Notes under the pieces: model-generated
The model's database searches: none
Seen by the model: the letters and a program-made list of their open reading frames with translations, nothing else
What the model was told of the DNA's origin: nothing
Made by a program: the position numbers and the translations under genes
Shown here: positions 1 through 6,117 of the stretch, piece after piece
Layout: every line of letters begins with the position of its first letter
How positions within the stretch are numbered: position 1 is the stretch's first letter
NCBI GenBank assembly: GCA_030627625.1
Contig: DAOURR010000092.1
Coordinates: forward strand, 1 to 6,200
Origin: UBA3103 sp002365855
GTDB taxonomy: Bacteria > Bacillota > Desulfotomaculia > Desulfotomaculales > Pelotomaculaceae
DNA: 6,200 nucleotides
Direction of reading: 5' to 3'

Positions 1-153
1 ATTCCCTTGTCGAACTTGATAAAGTTGTTTCTTGGAATTACAAATAAAGTTTATGTAATCAGCGGCGGAGAAGACGAGGAGTATCGAACTTGGTCGGGCA
101 CAGGATATTGGAAGTATGTTATAGTGCCTCTATATCATCGAATTGGACTCTAA
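1..153 (+). CDS. 3' end of an unknown gene, truncated by the window edge
   Basis: Reading frame 1 is open from the left edge to a TAA at 151-153, giving the last 50 residues of a protein that starts outside the window. There is no ATG in this frame, so it cannot be a complete small gene with an ATG start. The tail contains GITNKVYVI followed by an acidic and aromatic stretch (GGEDEEYRTWSGTGYWKY). The KLFLGITNKVYVI stretch loosely resembles the end of the next gene's product (ELIYTIGNYLYVY), so this may be the tail of another protein with the same kind of C-terminal domain, but the match is short. The stop lies two bases before the ATG at 156, as expected for an operon. An open frame of 51 codons could arise by chance, so confidence is moderate. 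Confidence 0.5.
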   Translation: MPLSNLIKLFLGITNKVYVISGGEDEEYRTWSGTGYWKYVIVPLYHRIGL

Positions 154-155
154 AA

Positions 156-2471
156 ATGATTAACTCTATTCGAAACATTACCTTAACCGTAGATGAAATA
201 GCGTTTTGGTATATAATTCTTGTAGGGGTATTATCCTATAATATTACAATTCCTGCAATTATCGCGTCTTTTCTAGCCTTACCTTCCGTGATAATTATTC
301 CTTGTCTGTTTGGAAAAGTCATCATAAGGATTTCTAAGATGCTTTCCAGAGTCAGTATACTTAGACTGCTCACCGAGACTTTTACGGATATTATTCCATG
401 CGATAGTATATCGTTTTACACAATTTCATGGATGCTCGGTTCTCATGTAATGGCTACAATGTTTCTTATCTTAACGTTTCTTCACTTGCCAAATATGGTA
501 AAAATTCTGCCAATACTTATTTTGGTCCTTATAGCCTCAAATTTAATCTATGAACGATATGAGTTGTGTGGTAACGATCTTTATAATTTTTGTCAAAAAT
601 TTAAGAATAATATTAGATTCTATCTTTCTTGGATTGTAGTTATCACAATAGCCCTTACTGCAATAGGCCTAACTAAGACATTACAGCCCTTTCCTTTTCC
701 ATGGGGTAGGAACTACTATTTACTTCCTTGGAACGTCCAGTGTGCCTACAGAGTTGTTGAAAGCGGTTGGTTCACGGGTGGGAGATGGCCAGATTGGCTT
801 TTCCCAGCGGTGTCACTTTCACTGTTTAACGTGGAACCAATGGATTTCACTTGGAGTGCATCTTTTATTTTATCTGCAATTTATGCTTCAGGCATCTTTA
901 TTCTTTCCCGCAAGATTTCTAGAAACTTGGGGATTGCCGTTTTAAGCGGTGTGTTTGGTGTATTCATAAACTCCTCACCGATATCCATCGATCAACTTAT
1001 GCCTTACCGTTCAGCCGCAATAATGTATGCAATATTCCCCTTTGTTCTATATACAATTTACCAAAAAATAGGTATACGTAAATATCGACTTCAAAATGTC
1101 ATGAAAACCGTAATTATGCTAGGGTTATCTCTAACTTTTTCTTTTTCTATAATTAAATGTGTCTATGCTTGGGAGAGAACCCTAGCGTATACTTTATTTT
1201 TTGAGTCCACCCTACTTCCAATATTGATGATTATTCTCCCTCTAATAGGGATACCTTTTTCCCTTCTTCTAAAGGATGAATCAATTAAGAGCCTCTTTGT
1301 TTTAGTTTTTTTGTGCTCTGCGATATTCTTCTTTATGCATATGGATGAGTCGCTCCTTTTCACATATGCAATGATCCTTTTCGTCGCAGTATGCCAATTA
1401 ATGAAGGGAAGATTCGGTCGACCTTTAATGCTGACTGTGGCGTTAGTGACATCGGCTTCTATATGTCTACAATGGTTAAACATTTTAAACATAGATGTCT
1501 CAAACCCGATCTCGCGATTTTTGTATCCAGTTTGGTTCAGTTCTACACCTAAAGACATATTTGATATCAAGAAAGTGGACTTCGCATTTGCCTACAGGGA
1601 TATAATACTCGCTTTGGCGGCTTTAGGCTGTATTTTTGCCTTGACTTCTAAAAAAGAGCAGGATAAAGTGGTGGTAAGCATGTTATTTATAACCTTATTG
1701 GTTTTCTTCTCTCCAGAGTACCCAACGATTCGAGCATATAAGCAGTTAGCCCCTTTTATGGCATATATCCTCTCTACAGCATTTTCCTCGATTCATAATA
1801 GGATATCATTACTTTTTAATAGAATAAAACACCCAAACTTAAATAAAAGCGTCTCAGTACTGGTAATAGCGGTAACGCTGGCTGCTATTACTCAACCCTT
1901 GGTAAGCCCAATTTATGAACTAAGTTTAAAATTGTCTTCTCCTCAAGACCCGTATTCATACTGTTCAATAGCAAAGTACGAGTACGAAGCAGCTGATTGG
2001 ATTAAAACGAACCTCCCTGAAACAACCATTATTATAAGTGATTATAGGACTATGATTATCCTTAATTCGTTAGGGAACAAAATCTGGCTAGTTCATAAAG
2101 GCATGTCTGCAACCGAACTCGTTCCAGAATCGCAACAAGTGATGTATGCGATAAAATTTAACGTTTTTAAAGCGAATAGTAGTGAAGAGTCGTACTACAA
2201 CATTATGAACCTGCTCCCTTTTATATCTGCTAAAGAGATGGCATATATGAAATACATTGGAGCTAGCCAAAAGGAGTTGACGCCTGTGGTGGTTGTTTCT
2301 TCAAGAACGATGAAATGGATAGAACAGGAAGGTATGGCTGATATAGTACATGCTCAATACTCTGAAGTGCCCGTGGAGTATTTGAGTTTGTTCAGCGATG
2401 AAAGATATTTCGAACTGATTTACACAATAGGCAACTATCTTTATGTATATAGGTGTAATCCTTCTTCATGA
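156..2471 (+). CDS. Polytopic membrane protein, probable GT-C type glycosyltransferase with extracytoplasmic C-terminal domain
   Basis: This is a 771-residue integral membrane protein. Hydrophobic segments fall roughly at 15-40, 41-58, 88-109, 115-132, 156-173, 233-251, 258-272, 286-302, 317-333, 352-372, 378-394, 397-414, 423-438, 482-498, 505-518, 529-545 and 565-582. The long loop at 174-232, rich in Trp, Pro and Gly (PFPWGRNYYLLPWN, GGRWPDWLF), sits where GT-C enzymes carry a catalytic outer loop; D213 and E202 are its obvious acidic residues before D230, but I cannot name a catalytic motif. Residues 600-771 form a soluble domain opening with EAADWIKTNLPETTIIISDYR, a pattern (A-x-W-I-K ... 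P-x-T-x-I-I-x-D) common after the last helix of archaeal GT-C proteins. I chose the ATG at 156 because it follows the upstream stop by two bases; a TTG at 90 in the same frame would add 22 non-hydrophobic residues overlapping the previous gene. No Shine-Dalgarno is visible. The stop overlaps the next start by 4 bases. Donor and acceptor are unknown; the family call is by architecture, not by a diagnostic motif. Confidence 0.8.
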   Translation: MINSIRNITLTVDEIAFWYIILVGVLSYNITIPAIIASFLALPSVIIIPCLFGKVIIRISKMLSRVSILRLLTETFTDIIPCDSISFYTISWMLGSHVMATMFLILTFLHLPNMVKILPILILVLIASNLIYERYELCGNDLYNFCQKFKNNIRFYLSWIVVITIALTAIGLTKTLQPFPFPWGRNYYLLPWNVQCAYRVVESGWFTGGRWPDWLFPAVSLSLFNVEPMDFTWSASFILSAIYASGIFILSRKISRNLGIAVLSGVFGVFINSSPISIDQLMPYRSAAIMYAIFPFVLYTIYQKIGIRKYRLQNVMKTVIMLGLSLTFSFSIIKCVYAWERTLAYTLFFESTLLPILMIILPLIGIPFSLLLKDESIKSLFVLVFLCSAIFFFMHMDESLLFTYAMILFVAVCQLMKGRFGRPLMLTVALVTSASICLQWLNILNIDVSNPISRFLYPVWFSSTPKDIFDIKKVDFAFAYRDIILALAALGCIFALTSKKEQDKVVVSMLFITLLVFFSPEYPTIRAYKQLAPFMAYILSTAFSSIHNRISLLFNRIKHPNLNKSVSVLVIAVTLAAITQPLVSPIYELSLKLSSPQDPYSYCSIAKYEYEAADWIKTNLPETTIIISDYRTMIILNSLGNKIWLVHKGMSATELVPESQQVMYAIKFNVFKANSSEESYYNIMNLLPFISAKEMAYMKYIGASQKELTPVVVVSSRTMKWIEQEGMADIVHAQYSEVPVEYLSLFSDERYFELIYTIGNYLYVYRCNPSS

Positions 2472-3661
2472 TGAAAAAGAAGCGCATTGTATTAGGCTTC
2501 TTGGTGCTATTAATAATAGCACCTTTACTCTATCTATCGAGTTCAATGTATCTTCACAGCACAAGCCAAAAACTCAGGACTTACCGTATACTTTTCCTAT
2601 ATTACGTTTACGACATAAGGATAGAACGACCCCCTTTTGAAGCTTTATGGCAATACAATACGGCGGCTACATTAGGTCTAGAGTTTGCAATCGATCAAGA
2701 GTTAAAAAACCTCGGCATAAACTTTGAGGTAGTACGTTTTGAAAAAAGCAAATCTCAGCACGGTTTAAATAAAACCTTTCTAGATTCAGCAGACTTAATA
2801 GTTGTCGGAGGTATGTACTACTGGTGGAAATACGCATCATATGAGGATAGGTTTGCGTTATTCCAAACTTCAACGCCTATAATTGCAAGCGTTTGCTATG
2901 GCGTCGGACCTAACGCAAGTCTTTTGAGAATGATGACCGGCGTCTGGGCTTCCACGGATAGTGTTGTGGTAGGGATAAACATCGTCGGAGGACCAAATAC
3001 ATTCGTAAAGTTTACAGAATACGCACCAGTTCCCTTAAGAGACAATGGATATCTGGCTGGGTGGGGCACGCTTATAAATGCAAACTTATCCCGTACAGCT
3101 GAGGTATATGCCTATGCGATAAGAGAAGGGCAAAAATATCCCCTTCTAATTTTTAACAGAACGAAAAATTTTCTCATAAATGCGTTTACCTACAAAGGGA
3201 CAAAGCAGTATAATCAATGGGAATTAGGGTGGCCCAAATTATTGCTTGTTGCTCTTAACGAGCTCTTCAACTTCCTTCCAGATCATGTACTAAGTCTTCG
3301 AATATTCCCCAGACCAGAGCTGACAATAGTTCGCATCGGTAATTTTTACCTAATTCTTGACCAGCGTTTTATAATTCCAACCTACATTTTTGTTTTATTG
3401 ACAGTACTTCTTGTAAAATATAAGCCGATTAAGATTAATTATAAAGCATTGAAAATCAAGTTCATAATATCAGCAAAGGAGTTTAAAACAACCATTTTCA
3501 GGATGCAACAAGCAACATTAATCTTGTTTATAGCTTTATCTCTTGTGAATACGTATATACGTAATGTTCCTTTAATCATCTCTACTATGCTATGGCAATC
3601 CGTTTTAGCTACAATTATCTTTATCATTCTTTTGTATATGCTTAATCATTGCTACTCTTAA
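2468..3661 (+). CDS. Membrane-anchored protein with extracytoplasmic amidotransferase-like (flavodoxin-type) domain, function unknown
   Basis: A 397-residue protein. A Lys-rich start (MMKKKR) precedes a membrane helix at about 7-25, then a soluble domain to about 300, then helices near 301-317, 348-365 and 368-392. The Lys-rich loop 318-347 fits the positive-inside rule, placing the soluble domain outside the cell. That domain shows alternating strands and helices: YRILFLYYVYD (39-49), a helix at 65-82, FEVVRFE (86-92), ADLIVVGG (108-115), PIIASVCYGVG (137-147). The S-V-C143-Y-G turn looks like the nucleophile elbow of class I glutamine amidotransferase / DJ-1-like folds, but no matching His-x-Glu is evident, so it may be inactive or a different family. 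Four N-glycosylation sequons (N101, N149, N206, N230) lie in the outer domain. ATGA overlap with the preceding gene suggests translational coupling and a joint role with that glycosyltransferase-like protein. A second ATG lies directly after the first (2471). I do not recognise the family. Confidence 0.8.
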   Translation: MMKKKRIVLGFLVLLIIAPLLYLSSSMYLHSTSQKLRTYRILFLYYVYDIRIERPPFEALWQYNTAATLGLEFAIDQELKNLGINFEVVRFEKSKSQHGLNKTFLDSADLIVVGGMYYWWKYASYEDRFALFQTSTPIIASVCYGVGPNASLLRMMTGVWASTDSVVVGINIVGGPNTFVKFTEYAPVPLRDNGYLAGWGTLINANLSRTAEVYAYAIREGQKYPLLIFNRTKNFLINAFTYKGTKQYNQWELGWPKLLLVALNELFNFLPDHVLSLRIFPRPELTIVRIGNFYLILDQRFIIPTYIFVLLTVLLVKYKPIKINYKALKIKFIISAKEFKTTIFRMQQATLILFIALSLVNTYIRNVPLIISTMLWQSVLATIIFIILLYMLNHCYS

Positions 3662-3793
3662 TACACGGTTCTGTTCATAGAATGGCTCAAAATGATATCC
3701 TAATGACTGGTTTGGAATACTGCAATACATGTATGTCCTGATCTTCGCATCGTTTAATAGATGTAATCCTGCTATCATGCGCGCGCGCATTTA
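3662..3793 (+). other. Stop-rich spacer, possible decayed coding sequence
   Basis: All three forward frames are interrupted here. In the frame continuous with the following 112-residue gene, two stretches between stops read FIEWLKMIS and NTAIHVCPDLRIV. These faintly recall ADWIK and TTIIISDYRTM of the 771-residue protein, in the same order and just ahead of the region that aligns, but with about five extra residues between them. This would fit a degenerated upstream part of a second copy, but the match is too short to be sure. The spacer also contains the palindromes ATACATGTAT (3725-3734) and ATGCGCGCGCGCAT (3777-3790). A weak TATA-like TTTAATAG (3753-3760) lies 34-41 bases before the next ATG. 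Confidence 0.3.
3777..3790. repeat. 14-bp perfect palindrome of alternating purine and pyrimidine
   Basis: ATGCGCGCGCGCAT equals its own reverse complement and alternates purine and pyrimidine throughout, a composition known to favour Z-DNA or cruciform extrusion under supercoiling. It is a sharp CG-rich island in AT-rich surroundings, ending three bases before the ATG at 3794. Its role is unknown; it may be incidental. Confidence 0.4.
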
Positions 3794-4132
3794 ATGCCTG
3801 AAAAAGTTTTCATTTACGAAGAAGAATACTCAAAAGATAGAATAAAGTTTTTACACAGACTTAAAGATGTCTTCTTAACATCTGATAACTCAGCTACCTT
3901 TGTGAAAAGGATATATGAACTTAAAAGTGAGCTTTACGAGGACTCCCAAAAACACGTTTATATTTTCATCTCAGAGAGAACAATAACTTGGCTGAGAACA
4001 AATACGGTAATTGCAAGGTATGTACATCGGAGCGAAGATTGGAACATTCTTTCATTGTTTAACGATACTCGACTGTTTGAGTCAAAGTATGTCATCCCCG
4101 GCAAGATTTATGTGTTTCATCTGATCGATTGA
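3794..4132 (+). CDS. 112-residue protein resembling the C-terminal domain of the 771-residue membrane protein, possible gene remnant
   Basis: This soluble-looking protein has no membrane helix and no signal peptide. Residues 57-109 align by eye with residues 712-766 of the product of 156-2471: S-x-R-T-x-x-W (60-66), VH (77-78), SE (80-81), LSLF-x-D-x-R-x-FE (86-96), Y-x-I (99-101) and YV (106-107) are shared, about 20 identities in some 55 positions with one two-residue gap. Both proteins end shortly after this block. The first half (residues 1-55, rich in Glu, Lys, Asp and Tyr) corresponds in position to residues 655-705 of the larger protein but matches poorly. In that protein this domain follows the last membrane helix and should lie outside the cell; here nothing would export it, so a free functional protein is doubtful. 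It is most simply the surviving 3' end of a second glycosyltransferase-like gene whose upstream part was lost. No Shine-Dalgarno precedes the ATG. A separate functional small protein cannot be excluded. Confidence 0.6.
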   Translation: MPEKVFIYEEEYSKDRIKFLHRLKDVFLTSDNSATFVKRIYELKSELYEDSQKHVYIFISERTITWLRTNTVIARYVHRSEDWNILSLFNDTRLFESKYVIPGKIYVFHLID

Positions 4133-4151
4133 CATTTTCCTCCCTCGTAAC

Positions 4152-4159
4152 CTTATAGA
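4152..4159 (+). promoter_or_regulatory. Candidate archaeal TATA box for the surface protein gene
   Basis: CTTATAGA lies in the non-coding stretch after the 112-residue gene. An archaeal TATA box is usually centred about 26 bases before transcription start, which would put the start near 4181-4184, a purine in GATAAAAAA. That leaves a leader of roughly 25 bases before the proposed initiation codon at 4208. This is pattern matching only; AT-rich DNA gives many such hits. Confidence 0.35.
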
Positions 4160-4190
4160 TTCGGTATTAGCTTCATATAGGATAAAAAAC

Positions 4191-4197
4191 AAGGGGG
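4191..4197 (+). promoter_or_regulatory. Shine-Dalgarno-like sequence supporting an ATT start at 4208
   Basis: AAGGGGG can pair with the CCUCC of the 16S rRNA 3' end with one G-U wobble. It ends 10 bases before the ATT at 4208 and about 125 bases before the first ATG at 4322, which has no such sequence near it. It therefore favours initiation upstream of the ATG. Confidence 0.35.
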
Positions 4198-4207
4198 CTG
4201 GCAAAAA

Positions 4208-4321
4208 ATTCAAAAAGCACGTTTCCTGCCTTTAATTCTAACGATTTTAACTATTACATTAAACGGGCATATTGGAGGAGTTAAAGGCTTCACAGTAAGC
4301 AATCTAAAAATATATTCATCT
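4208..4321 (+). other. Signal-peptide-coding extension ahead of the first ATG
   Basis: In frame with the surface protein, no stop occurs between the TAG at 4178-4180 and the ATG at 4322. Translated from 4208 this reads (M)QKARFLPLILTILTITLNG, then HIGGVKGFTVSNLKIYSS: a positive start, a hydrophobic core of about 13 residues, then a small, Gly-rich polar region, which is a textbook signal peptide. Starting at 4322 would leave a protein with a C-terminal anchor and many sequons but no export signal. No ATG, GTG or TTG is present in frame, so ATT at 4208 is proposed; CTG at 4226 is inside the hydrophobic core and less likely. Confidence 0.6.
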
Positions 4322-6070
4322 ATGCCATCAATCCCTATTATTGGACAATTCGAAGCTCCAACCATGGTATTTGCATGTAAGTACTTCTACTTAAATGCCA
4401 CCATAAATAATCCTGATGGAAAAGCTTACTTTGTGAACTGCACAGTTGAAATCAGTAACTCAATTATATTGAAGTGGGAGAACTCTACGGACACGTTTAG
4501 CGAATACCAAGACACAAACAACTACTGCACTTTGGACACTGCTAACAGCTTCAAAACAACCGTCAACTCTACAGCCTACAAGCTGAGTTGGAAAATAAGA
4601 CTTGGCTGGAATTATCCGGAAGGTTCAGTCGATGTAATCGCCACAAACACGAAAGTTTTCGACGTATTTGGAGCAAGCGGAAGCAACTCCTACACGGGCT
4701 TGTTCCACTTTGAAGACGACTTAATTGTGGCTTCAGCGAGTGTTGACGATTCAAGGATAAACCCATCACAGAACATCGCTTTTAGCGGGCACGTCTACTA
4801 TGAAAGCACGACTATTCCGCCTGCGGAGGGAAACAGTGCACTCAGCTTCGACGGCGTAGACGACTATGTGGAAATTGCTGATGCTTCATCTCTACGCAAT
4901 TTTACACAAGGATTAACTTATTGTGCATGGATTAACACATCGGATTTCACTCTTCATGAAGGAAGCGTCAGGCGAATCCTTGATAAAAATGCAAGGTTAT
5001 CGTTTGGTGTTTACCCGAAACAACGTTTGTTTTTTCGGTTAAGGATAAATGACACAAACTATGACCACGTATCAGATTCTCTGATTCCAAGCGGAGAGTG
5101 GGTATTTGTTGCGGTTACCTATGATGGCTCAAATGTTATTTTTTATATTGATGGTGTTCCTGATACGCCTCAACCAAGAATTGGTGTCATAGATGAGGTG
5201 ACGGGAAATCAGTTTATAGGTTGTTACTTCACTAAGACCTCTGGTTGTTTTAACGGTATCATCGACGAGGTTCGCATCTACAACCGAGTTCTCTCGGCTA
5301 CAGAAATCAGCGAGCATTATCAAGGCATCTACAGGAACGAAACAGGATTAGCTCTATACCTAAACTTTGACGGTGACACACTGGATAGAAGCGGACAATG
5401 GAATCATGGAACAAATTACGGAGCAACTTGGACAAATGGATACGCAAACATCAACGTGAAAATTGAATTACAGGGTCTATTAAAGGGCACAGTCGCCGTA
5501 GTAAACTCGACTAGCGGAACCTTCACAATACCAGTAATGGCTGAATCTAACCCCGGTCAGTATTATTATACGGTATATGCCACCACTCCAGCTGGAAACA
5601 CACGACAAAATCAGACACTCAGCATAATCGTAGATAGAGTAAAAATCATAGAAGGCGGAACAACACAATCCTCAGTCTGCATAGGAGAAACCCAGATAAT
5701 CTGGTTCAAAGCAATATACGAATTCGATAACTCCGAATTTAACGAATCATGCGGGAGATTATACTTAAATGGATCAGCCATGAAATGGTCAGCAACCAAC
5801 AAAAGATGGGAATATGAATATACCCCCGATACGTTGGGTCCGAAAACATTCCAAATAACATCAGTCTTAGACACAAAACACGGCTTGACGTGCATAAACG
5901 ATGTTGCTGGAGTTCAAACTATAACTGTGCACACTCGTTGGTACGAACCCATAGTTTGGCTAATTAATTCACCATATTTTTGGGTAACCATAAGCATCAT
6001 CATACTAATCCTCCTTTTCCGCTTCAAGGTTATAGAGGTGGAAATAGAAAAATCGCCTAAATCCTATTAG
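4208..6070 (+). CDS. Secreted, membrane-anchored LamG and Ig-like surface glycoprotein
   Basis: Probable cell-surface binding protein or adhesin. Numbering is from the ATG at 4322 (582 residues); with the upstream extension the product is 620 residues. Residues 1-165 form a beta-rich N-terminal domain. Residues 173-334 are a LamG / concanavalin A-like domain: ALSFDGVDDYVEI (173-185), WVFVAVTYDGSNVIFYIDG (260-278), FNGIIDEVRIYNRVLSATEI (310-329). Residues 342-373 (GLALYLNFDGD, DRSG, GTNYGATW) look like the opening strand of another LamG but run into Ig-like sequence at 376-438, with a second Ig-like domain at 440-537. A membrane helix lies at about 552-567, followed by a short charged tail inside the cell. 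Twelve N-x-S/T sequons (25, 39, 54, 82, 193, 205, 243, 339, 395, 430, 474, 483) suggest heavy N-glycosylation. Nine Cys residues could form disulfides, including C301 and C309 in the LamG domain. The start is uncertain: the conservative choice is 4322, but the signal peptide lies upstream of it. LamG domains bind glycans or proteins; the ligand here is unknown. Confidence 0.85.
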   Translation: MQKARFLPLILTILTITLNGHIGGVKGFTVSNLKIYSSMPSIPIIGQFEAPTMVFACKYFYLNATINNPDGKAYFVNCTVEISNSIILKWENSTDTFSEYQDTNNYCTLDTANSFKTTVNSTAYKLSWKIRLGWNYPEGSVDVIATNTKVFDVFGASGSNSYTGLFHFEDDLIVASASVDDSRINPSQNIAFSGHVYYESTTIPPAEGNSALSFDGVDDYVEIADASSLRNFTQGLTYCAWINTSDFTLHEGSVRRILDKNARLSFGVYPKQRLFFRLRINDTNYDHVSDSLIPSGEWVFVAVTYDGSNVIFYIDGVPDTPQPRIGVIDEVTGNQFIGCYFTKTSGCFNGIIDEVRIYNRVLSATEISEHYQGIYRNETGLALYLNFDGDTLDRSGQWNHGTNYGATWTNGYANINVKIELQGLLKGTVAVVNSTSGTFTIPVMAESNPGQYYYTVYATTPAGNTRQNQTLSIIVDRVKIIEGGTTQSSVCIGETQIIWFKAIYEFDNSEFNESCGRLYLNGSAMKWSATNKRWEYEYTPDTLGPKTFQITSVLDTKHGLTCINDVAGVQTITVHTRWYEPIVWLINSPYFWVTISIIILILLFRFKVIEVEIEKSPKSY

Positions 6071-6082
6071 AGAATAATAACG

Positions 6083-6117
6083 TAGCCCGCGCGATGTCCC
6101 AGAAAAAACGGGGGCTA
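6083..6117 (+). terminator. Weak imperfect hairpin after the surface protein gene
   Basis: TAGCCC (6083-6088) is the exact reverse complement of GGGCTA (6112-6117), with a 23-base loop between. It starts 12 bases after the stop codon. The loop is long and no strong T-run follows at once, and archaeal termination relies mainly on T-tracts, so a terminator role is only a possibility. I see no gene in the remaining bases to 6200; the AT-rich end (TTTAAAAG at 6164-6171, TTTATAG at 6192-6198) could include a promoter for a gene beyond the window. Confidence 0.2.

Noticed and set aside
90..155. TTG start at 90 for the 771-residue protein
   Set aside because: It would add 22 polar residues overlapping the upstream frame; the ATG at 156 sits two bases after the upstream stop and begins just before the first membrane helix.
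1163..1570. Minus-strand 135-codon open frame
   Set aside because: It lies wholly inside the membrane protein gene, in antisense, and its translation (basic, patchy) has no family features; a shadow of hydrophobic codons.
3550..3563. Perfect 14-bp palindrome TACGTATATACGTA
   Set aside because: It lies in coding sequence (residues around NTYIRN) and a 14-bp palindrome is not surprising by chance in a window of this size.
3605..3790. Minus-strand open frame of 61 codons covering the spacer and the end of the 397-residue gene
   Set aside because: It begins in the CG palindrome, overlaps a well-supported gene, has no recognisable motif or ribosome binding site, and its composition does not look like a protein family. 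The spacer's forward-strand features explain the region as well.
4274..4280. GGAGGAG, a strong Shine-Dalgarno match ahead of 4322
   Set aside because: It is over 40 bases before the ATG at 4322 and no start codon follows at 5-12 bases; in frame it encodes Gly-Gly as part of the region after the signal peptide core.
5611..5895. Minus-strand 94-codon open frame inside the surface protein gene
   Set aside because: It is antisense to the clear Ig-like domain coding sequence, with no own start signals.
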